A stretch of 6,908 nucleotides of DNA from Bacteroidia bacterium (lineage in GTDB: Bacteria > Bacteroidota > Bacteroidia > B-17B0 > Aurantibacillaceae). Each line of letters opens with the position of its first letter. Position 1 is the first letter of the stretch. The notes beneath the pieces were generated by a model. The model saw nothing but the letters and a program-made list of their open reading frames with translations. It searched no databases and was not told the DNA's origin. The DNA lies in the NCBI GenBank assembly GCA_026418315.1, contig JAOABO010000026.1, positions 9,553 to 16,460 on the forward strand. Reading direction: 5' to 3'. Below, one piece after another: positions 1-4,806 of the stretch. The translations under genes and the position numbers were made by a program.

Positions 1-597
1 AGACACATTCCATAGCGTCTGAACATTTTTTTCAGGTGCATATCTTCCTGCAAACAAAAAGGTATAGTTTCTCTTTCTATTCATCTTTTTTTGAAAATAT
101 ATTTTTTCAAAAGTTTCTGTATCGCAGCAATAAAAACCTGTTTCAATGTTACCATCATTAAAACCTAATTTTTTTGCAAATTCTTTTTGATTGTTGCCGG
201 GAACAAATGCCTTCTGAAAGAGTCGCTTATATCTCATCCTGAAATACAAACTACCTGCCATCTGTCGTATAGTATTGTGCCACTGATTGTCAAATAATAA
301 AATGTTATTGGGTAATTTTAATTGACGAGCAATTTCAAAATATGGTTTGAATATCCAGCCCGATTGCATAAGCACAGTGGGTTGAAATTTTTTTATATAT
401 TGATACAAATCTTTAAAAGAATACTTTTCACGATAAACCACTTCAATATACTCTGAATTAAATTCAAACTGAAAAGGAGCAACCGGATTAGTTGATTTAC
501 ATACAATTAAAACAGGTACTTGATATGTTTGTGCAAATTTTTCAATATTAACTAAAAAATAGGGTGCTAATTCTTCATATAGTATAAGCAGCTTCAT
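1..597 (-). CDS. GT4-type glycosyltransferase (GT-B fold), C-terminal part beyond the window
   Basis: This is the first 199 codons of a leftward gene whose remainder lies beyond the left edge. The frame is open from the ATG at 597 to base 1. The N-terminus MKLLILYEELAPYF and the alternating strand/helix pattern look like the acceptor-binding half of a GT-B glycosyltransferase. The segment around residues 98-107 ends in FDNQWH, and residues 133-137 read PGNNQ. The start of the donor-binding half is visible as FLFAGRYAPEKN (about 180-191). It carries the GR...EK signature (R185, E189, K190) that in GT4 enzymes contacts the nucleotide-sugar phosphates. The enzyme would transfer a sugar from a nucleotide donor to a growing glycan at the cytoplasmic face. 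Donor and acceptor cannot be read from the sequence. The start codon overlaps the stop of the macrodomain gene by four bases (ATGA), so translation is probably coupled. The family call is fairly sure despite the missing C-terminus; the specificity is unknown. Confidence 0.75.
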   Translation of the reverse strand, partial: MKLLILYEELAPYFLVNIEKFAQTYQVPVLIVCKSTNPVAPFQFEFNSEYIEVVYREKYSFKDLYQYIKKFQPTVLMQSGWIFKPYFEIARQLKLPNNILLFDNQWHNTIRQMAGSLYFRMRYKRLFQKAFVPGNNQKEFAKKLGFNDGNIETGFYCCDTETFEKIYFQKKMNRKRNYTFLFAGRYAPEKNVQTLWNVS

Positions 598-1130
598 TCA
601 AAAATATTTAGGTATTCTTTTATGTTATCATCATCCCATATTACTAAATAAATTTCAATAGGATAAGGAATAGTATTGCATATTGCCTTCAGAGTATTGT
701 AAACCACTTTGGCTGCTCTGTCTTTTGGAAAGCCATATACGCCCGTACTAATATTGGGAAATGCAATAGATTTCAATTGCTTCTCTATTGCTATTTCCAT
801 TGACTTTCTGTAGCAGGAAGCCAGCAATTCATCTTCGTTATACGTTCCACCTCTCCACACGGGACCAACTGCATGTAGGATATATTGAGCAGGTAATTTA
901 TATCCTTTGGTAAGTTTTACATCACCGGTTTCACAGCCACCAAGTGTTTTACATTCTTCCAGCAGTTCCTTTCCTGCTGCACGATGAATAGCCCCATCCA
1001 CGCCGCCACCTCCTAATAAGGTTTTGTTGGCAGCATTGACAATAGCATCTACTTTCATTTTAGTTATGTCACCCTTAACAATAAATATTTTACATAAACC
1101 TATCTTGTGTTCTGAAAGAATATTATTCAT
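594..1130 (-). CDS. Macrodomain protein, YmdB/MacroD-type O-acetyl-ADP-ribose deacetylase / ADP-ribosyl hydrolase
   Basis: This is a complete 178-residue single-domain protein of the MacroD class. Visible signatures are GDIT (20-23), DAIVNAAN (28-35), the glycine-rich loop GGGGVDGAIHRAAG (40-53), HAVGPVWRGG (86-95) with NEDELL after it, and FPNISTGVYGFP (124-135). N35, D45 and Y132 align with E. coli YmdB N25, D35 and Y126, so the catalytic and ADP-ribose-binding residues look intact. Known members hydrolyse O-acetyl-ADP-ribose and remove ADP-ribose from acidic residues; YmdB is also reported to modulate RNase III. The protein starts about 10 residues earlier than YmdB relative to the GDIT motif, but no better internal start exists. 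It follows the GT2 gene after 37 bases and overlaps the next glycosyltransferase start by four bases. A macrodomain inside a heptose/glycan operon is unexpected, so its physiological substrate here is open. Family assignment is very sure. Confidence 0.93.
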   Translation of the reverse strand: MNNILSEHKIGLCKIFIVKGDITKMKVDAIVNAANKTLLGGGGVDGAIHRAAGKELLEECKTLGGCETGDVKLTKGYKLPAQYILHAVGPVWRGGTYNEDELLASCYRKSMEIAIEKQLKSIAFPNISTGVYGFPKDRAAKVVYNTLKAICNTIPYPIEIYLVIWDDDNIKEYLNIFE

Positions 1131-1167
1131 AATTTGGGTAAATTTAAATAAATAATATTTTTAATGT

Positions 1168-1914
1168 TTACACTACAAACTGAAATATTTTTCTTAATGG
1201 TTTAAGAATCATTGTAAACCAATATGGTTTTAGACGATTAACCTCCCATGCCTTACGATCATTGATATTAGCCCGCCATCTGTTTTTTATAGATTGGTTA
1301 CTCAAACCACCAACACGCATAGATACAATAAAATCATCAAGGTATATAAAAGGCACCCGGTATTTGTATATCACTCGTAATATCCACTCATAATCGGCAG
1401 CTGTTCCAAGGTCTAAACGATATACACCATACCTATCATATACCTTTTTTGTAACAAAACATGTAGGATGCGGAGGCATCCAGCCATACAAAAAAGACGA
1501 CAATCTATAATTCCCTGCTTTCCATTTCCGAATTATTTTTTTTTCATTGAATCTATCAACATAGCATAAATTGGCATATACGCCCTGCAATTCCTGATAA
1601 AAACAATCTACCACACGTTGAATAACCTCTGTGTGTGTATAAAAATCATCTGCATGCAAAATGCCAATTACATCACCTTTTGCAATATGAATACCTTTGT
1701 TGATGGCATCATATAAGCCATTATCTTTTTCTGATAGGATGGTTCTATTTTGATAAAAATTTTGTTCTATTATATTTAAAGTGTTGTCCGTTGAACAATT
1801 ATCCACAATGATATGCTCTATATTGGGATATGTCTGTTGGTACAAGGATGATAAACAATACTGAATAGTATCCTGGTTATTAAAGGTAGGAGTAATAATG
1901 CTGACTTTCATCAT
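1168..1914 (-). CDS. Family 2 glycosyltransferase (GT-A fold, WcaA/WcaE-like)
   Basis: Taken from the ATG at 1914, this is a 248-residue inverting-type GT2 enzyme. The N-terminus MMKVSIITPTFN is the classic first strand of the GT-A nucleotide-binding fold. VDN (37-39) supplies the uracil/ribose-binding aspartate, EKDNGLYDA (62-70) is typical of this subfamily, and HADD (87-90) is the DxD-like metal/nucleotide-diphosphate motif. PPHPT (147-151) and AADYEW (172-177) are the acceptor-side and catalytic-base regions of WcaA-like enzymes. No transmembrane segment is obvious, so it is probably cytosolic or peripheral. Two further starts are possible. ATG at 1911 gives the family-standard MKVSIITP. 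ATG at 1926 adds four residues but overlaps the previous gene by 16 bases. I prefer 1914 because it forms a 4-base ATGA overlap with the upstream stop. Sugar and acceptor are unknown; the context suggests a heptose-containing surface glycan. An A9 run lies in the coding strand (bases 1544-1536). Confidence 0.9.
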   Translation of the reverse strand: MMKVSIITPTFNNQDTIQYCLSSLYQQTYPNIEHIIVDNCSTDNTLNIIEQNFYQNRTILSEKDNGLYDAINKGIHIAKGDVIGILHADDFYTHTEVIQRVVDCFYQELQGVYANLCYVDRFNEKKIIRKWKAGNYRLSSFLYGWMPPHPTCFVTKKVYDRYGVYRLDLGTAADYEWILRVIYKYRVPFIYLDDFIVSMRVGGLSNQSIKNRWRANINDRKAWEVNRLKPYWFTMILKPLRKIFQFVV

Positions 1915-3143
1915 TCGGCAAAACATTTGGAAAAATCAAATAAACTACGAAAAGTAAAATCATAGTTGAAGTACTTTTCAGGTGCAGATGATAAATAAAC
2001 GGAATACATGCCTGCATTATGAGCAAACTGAATATCGGACAAACTATCACCTACCATAATAGATTGATGAAATTGTATTTCAGGAAAATCTTCTTTGGCC
2101 TTTAAAGCCATTCCAATGTGGGGCTTGCGCATAATGGAATTTTCCTGTTCTAATTGCGGTGCAAAATAAATTTTATCTATCTCAATATTTTCTTTTTTTA
2201 ATTCCGACAATAAATACTGATGTATTGTATCCAAATCTCTTTCGGTCATAATTTTTTTTCCAATTCCCTGCTGATTAGTAACAACGATTATTCGTCCGAA
2301 TTTTTTTCTTAAAACTTTCAAGGCAGGAATAACATTTTCCATGAAATGAAATTCTTCAATTGTTTTGACATAATCCTTATCAAGTTTTTGATTAATAACA
2401 CCATCTCTGTCTAAAAACAAGGTCCACTCGCTATTAATGTCTAAATACTTTAGTTCAGAAAAGTCCTTTTGAGCACGTTCATAATCTTCGGGCACGCCTA
2501 TGTCTATAAAATATTTGTTGATTGTAAATACTTTAATGGGATACCGTGTATATATTTTTTCTAAATAATCTTTTTCAAATGAAAATACTTTTTGTTGAGG
2601 TGCGGTTGATAAAAAAAATTTTTTATTCATTAAATACACCCCGGCATTTATCCATCCGTTTCTTATCTCTTCCGACTTTTCAGAGAATCCTTGAACGTAT
2701 TGGTTTTCAAAATCAACAAAGCCATAGCGATTGGATTGCTGTACATATTTAAGTAATAAAGTAAGATTTTCATTTTGGTGGGCTTGTATGAATTGATTCA
2801 AATCAAAATTCAAAAAAGTGTCTCCATTAATGATTAATATATTATCGGCATTTATTTGTTGAATAGCATAAGATATGGCGCCTCCTGTGCCAAGTGGCTC
2901 TTCTTCTTTAATATAATGCAAAAAAGATGAATGAAAATAATTTCCAAAATACTCTTGAATTTTTTCAGATTTGTATCCGACAGATATATAAATATCCTTA
3001 ATTCCCTGAATTTGCAGATGTTTTAATATATAATACAAAAAGGGAGAACCAGCCACATTTGCCATGGGTTTAGGTAAGTCAGGAATCAAATGTCTTAACC
3101 GAGTACCTAATCCGCCCGCCAGTATTAATGCAGGAACATTCAT
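1911..3143 (-). CDS. Bifunctional HddC-like nucleotidyltransferase / GmhB-like HAD phosphatase
   Basis: This is a 410-residue two-domain fusion. Residues 1-230 are a sugar-1-phosphate nucleotidyltransferase: LAGGLGTRL (8-16), LPKPM (23-27), EEPLGTGGA (81-89), NGD (106-108, metal-binding aspartate), NAGVY (166-170) and FIDIGVPEDY (212-221). This pattern fits HddC (D-glycero-alpha-D-manno-heptose 1-phosphate guanylyltransferase). Residues 240-400 are a HAD-IIIA phosphatase: DRDGVIN (245-251, nucleophile D245 and acid/base D247), TNQQGIG (289-295), RKP (339-341) and GDSLSD (365-370). It resembles GmhB, which removes the C7 phosphate of heptose 1,7-bisphosphate. The CxH...CxC zinc ligands normal in GmhB are absent between 326 and 340. 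With gmhA five bases upstream, the protein would carry out the last two steps to GDP-D-glycero-D-manno-heptose. An upstream ATG at 3188 would add 15 atypical residues and overlap gmhA by 40 bases, so I chose 3143. Guanine specificity is inferred, not visible. Confidence 0.88.
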   Translation of the reverse strand: MNVPALILAGGLGTRLRHLIPDLPKPMANVAGSPFLYYILKHLQIQGIKDIYISVGYKSEKIQEYFGNYFHSSFLHYIKEEEPLGTGGAISYAIQQINADNILIINGDTFLNFDLNQFIQAHQNENLTLLLKYVQQSNRYGFVDFENQYVQGFSEKSEEIRNGWINAGVYLMNKKFFLSTAPQQKVFSFEKDYLEKIYTRYPIKVFTINKYFIDIGVPEDYERAQKDFSELKYLDINSEWTLFLDRDGVINQKLDKDYVKTIEEFHFMENVIPALKVLRKKFGRIIVVTNQQGIGKKIMTERDLDTIHQYLLSELKKENIEIDKIYFAPQLEQENSIMRKPHIGMALKAKEDFPEIQFHQSIMVGDSLSDIQFAHNAGMYSVYLSSAPEKYFNYDFTFRSLFDFSKCFAE

Positions 3144-3148
3144 TGAAT

Positions 3149-3730
3149 TTATTGTTTTGGAAAAAGGTATTCTTCCACTAGCTGACAAATGGTATGACCT
3201 ATCATCATATGCGATTCCTGAATACGGGGCGTATCTTTACTTGGAACATTGATTAGTAAATCCACATATTCTTTCATTAATCCTCCGCTTTCGCCTGTAA
3301 ATCCTACTGTATATGCTCCTCTCTTTTTTGCCTCAATGATGGCATTAATTACATTTTTTGAGTTTCCACTGGTAGAAAGTCCAATCAAAATATCTTGTGG
3401 TTGAACCATTGCTTTTACAAGTCGGGAAAAAATCTCATCATAACTATAATCATTGGCTACAGCAGTAATATAACTGGTATTGACATGCAACGCTTCGGAG
3501 TATAATGGTGGACGATCGTAGTAATACCTTCCGCTCAATTCTGCGGCCAAATGTTGTGCATCGGCTGCACTACCACCATTTCCACACCATAATACCTTTC
3601 CTTGTTTTTTATAGCACTCAATAATTTTCTGCGTTAATAGTTCTATCTTTTGTATAAGCTGCTCATTCTGAATAATTTTTTGTTTTGTTTCAACAGATGC
3701 CTGAAAAGCAGCGAGAATATTTGATTTCAT
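3149..3730 (-). CDS. gmhA: Sedoheptulose-7-phosphate isomerase (phosphoheptose isomerase)
   Basis: This is a complete 193-residue SIS-domain protein, the usual GmhA length. It converts sedoheptulose 7-phosphate to D-glycero-D-manno-heptose 7-phosphate in the cytosol, the first step of all bacterial manno-heptose pathways. Visible features are an N-terminal helical segment (1-43), the glycine-rich CGNGGSAADAQHLAAELSGR block (49-68), AVANDYSYDEIF (90-101), the phosphate-binding STSGNS (119-124) and TPRIQESHMMIGH (167-179). H60, E64, Q171 and H179 sit at the positions of the metal and catalytic residues described for GmhA enzymes, so it looks active. Its ATG overlaps the phoH-like stop by four bases (ATGA), and its TAA is followed after five bases by the HddC/GmhB fusion gene. 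The pairing with an HddC-type nucleotidyltransferase rather than HldE points to the GDP-heptose branch (S-layer, capsule or O-antigen) rather than the ADP-heptose branch of LPS core. Assignment is very sure. Confidence 0.95.
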   Translation of the reverse strand: MKSNILAAFQASVETKQKIIQNEQLIQKIELLTQKIIECYKKQGKVLWCGNGGSAADAQHLAAELSGRYYYDRPPLYSEALHVNTSYITAVANDYSYDEIFSRLVKAMVQPQDILIGLSTSGNSKNVINAIIEAKKRGAYTVGFTGESGGLMKEYVDLLINVPSKDTPRIQESHMMIGHTICQLVEEYLFPKQ

Positions 3731-4680
3731 TTTTCAATTGATTTATATTTTTGAATAATCTCTTTAACCAAAGGATGTCTGACTATATCTGCCTCATTCA
3801 AATACAAAATACTTATTCCTTCCACTTCTTTGAGTATTTGAATGGATTGTAAAAGACCGGATGGTTGTTTAGAGGGTAAATCAATTTGAGTAACATCACC
3901 CGTAATAACAAATTTTGCATTATTACCCATTCTGGTCAAAAACATTTTCATCTGACTTTGGGTTGTATTTTGCGCTTCGTCCAATATAACAAAAGCGTTA
4001 TCAAGAGTTCTTCCTCTCATAAATGCCAGTGGGGCTATTTGAATAGTGCGATTGTCAAGATATAATTGCAATTTATCAGCAGGAATCATATCTGCCAAGG
4101 CATCATATATGGGCTGCATGTAGGGATCTAATTTTTCCTTCAAATCTCCTGGTAAAAAACCAAGATTTTCTCCTGCTTCTACGGCAGGACGAGTAAGAAT
4201 AATTCTTTTTACTTGTTTATTCTTTAAAGCCCGAACAGCAAGAGCAACTGCAGTATATGTTTTACCCGAGCCGGCAGGTCCTATTGCAAATACCACATCG
4301 TGTTTTTCTACGGCAGCTACTAATTTTTTTTGATTGGGCGTACGGGCTTTTATGACTATTCCGTTATTGCCATACAAAATAATATTTTGATTAACTTCCA
4401 CTTCCTCTCTTAATTTCATATTTTCAGAAGATTCACGAAGCAGATTTTCAATCACCGATAAGGTTAATATCCCAAAATTATCGTAATAATTTAATAGCTG
4501 CTTCCACTTTTTTTCAAACAACTGAATGTCCTGTTGTTCTCCTCTAATTTTTATTTCATTTCCTCTTACCACTATTTTAAGAGCGGGAAAGTATTTTCTT
4601 ACAATTTCAATTTTTTCATCATTTACACCGTATATTTCAACGGGATTGGCAGTATCTAATACAACTACTTTTTCTGTCAA
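3727..4680 (-). CDS. PhoH-like P-loop ATPase, TTG start
   Basis: This 317-residue protein has the length and architecture of the widespread PhoH/PhoL (YbeZ) family. It has an N-terminal segment with an RGNEIKIRG stretch (39-47), then an ATPase domain with Walker A GPAGSGKT (134-141), TRPAVEAGE (163-171), Walker B VILDEAQN (231-238) and the sensor-like GDVTQIDLP (261-269). Family members are cytosolic ATPases related to SF1 helicases. They are linked to RNA metabolism and ribosome maturation, often acting with the endoribonuclease YbeY, which is not in this window. Biochemical roles remain loosely defined. The start codon is TTG at 4680: the frame has an in-frame stop at 4698-4696, no ATG between, and the first internal Met is residue 88. 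Starting with MTEKVVVLD matches my recollection of Bacteroidota homologues. It is the first gene of the leftward set and overlaps gmhA by four bases, which places a housekeeping RNA-related ATPase at the head of a glycan operon. Confidence 0.92.
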   Translation of the reverse strand: MTEKVVVLDTANPVEIYGVNDEKIEIVRKYFPALKIVVRGNEIKIRGEQQDIQLFEKKWKQLLNYYDNFGILTLSVIENLLRESSENMKLREEVEVNQNIILYGNNGIVIKARTPNQKKLVAAVEKHDVVFAIGPAGSGKTYTAVALAVRALKNKQVKRIILTRPAVEAGENLGFLPGDLKEKLDPYMQPIYDALADMIPADKLQLYLDNRTIQIAPLAFMRGRTLDNAFVILDEAQNTTQSQMKMFLTRMGNNAKFVITGDVTQIDLPSKQPSGLLQSIQILKEVEGISILYLNEADIVRHPLVKEIIQKYKSIEK

Positions 4681-4690
4681 TTTTTTTCTG

Positions 4691-4722
4691 CAAAATTACA
4701 TTTAAATTTTTAGAAAAATAAA
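4691..4722 (-). promoter_or_regulatory. Candidate Bacteroidota-type promoter for the leftward operon
   Basis: On the minus strand TAATTTTG (4698-4691) matches the Bacteroidota -7 consensus TAnnTTTG exactly. TTTA (4722-4719), one mismatch from the -33 consensus TTTG, lies 20 bases upstream, within the expected spacing. Transcription would then begin near 4687, leaving only about seven bases before the TTG start of the PhoH-like gene. The AT-rich background makes chance matches plausible. Confidence 0.42.
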
Positions 4723-4774
4723 CTTTAAGAAAAAATTTAATAGCACGATATTTTTTAAACCACTATTTTTTTTC

Positions 4775-4782
4775 CAAATTTA
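4775..4782 (-). promoter_or_regulatory. Second possible -7 element (TAAATTTG) for the leftward operon
   Basis: TAAATTTG on the minus strand is another exact TAnnTTTG match. It would give a leader of roughly 90 bases ahead of the PhoH-like gene. No TTTG-like -33 element is found about 20 bases upstream, where the sequence runs into the recG start. It is therefore weaker support than the proximal site. Confidence 0.2.
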
Positions 4783-4792
4783 GCGGCATCAT

Positions 4793-4797
4793 AAAGG
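4793..4797 (+). promoter_or_regulatory. Possible ribosome binding site of recG
   Basis: AAAGG ends nine bases before the recG ATG at 4807. It is a partial Shine-Dalgarno match and the only purine-rich GG-containing stretch close upstream of a start in this window. The other starts have AT-rich leaders, as is usual in Bacteroidota. An in-frame TAA at 4792-4794 rules out a longer recG N-terminus. Confidence 0.35.
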
Positions 4798-4806
4798 TCA
4801 TTTTTC

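Noticed and set aside
1131..1167. Possible promoter or terminator in the 37-base gap between the GT2 and macrodomain genes
   Set aside because: The gap is almost all A/T with no stable GC-containing hairpin and no TAnnTTTG element; TAAATTTA is the nearest and is indistinguishable from background.
2611..2624. A8 followed by T6, resembling a small hairpin or terminator tract
   Set aside because: It lies inside the nucleotidyltransferase coding frame over Lys/Phe codons, has no loop or GC stem, and no gene ends there.
2546..2752. Rightward open frame of 68 codons
   Set aside because: It lies entirely antisense to the well-supported HddC/GmhB fusion gene and shows no family motif; a chance frame.
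1911..3188. Longer version of the fusion protein starting at the ATG at 3188
   Set aside because: It adds 15 residues unlike the family and overlaps gmhA by 40 bases; the ATG at 3143 begins at the standard MNVPALILAGG strand five bases after the gmhA stop.
3064..3252. Rightward open frame of 62 codons
   Set aside because: Antisense to the start of the fusion gene and the end of gmhA; no recognisable domain.
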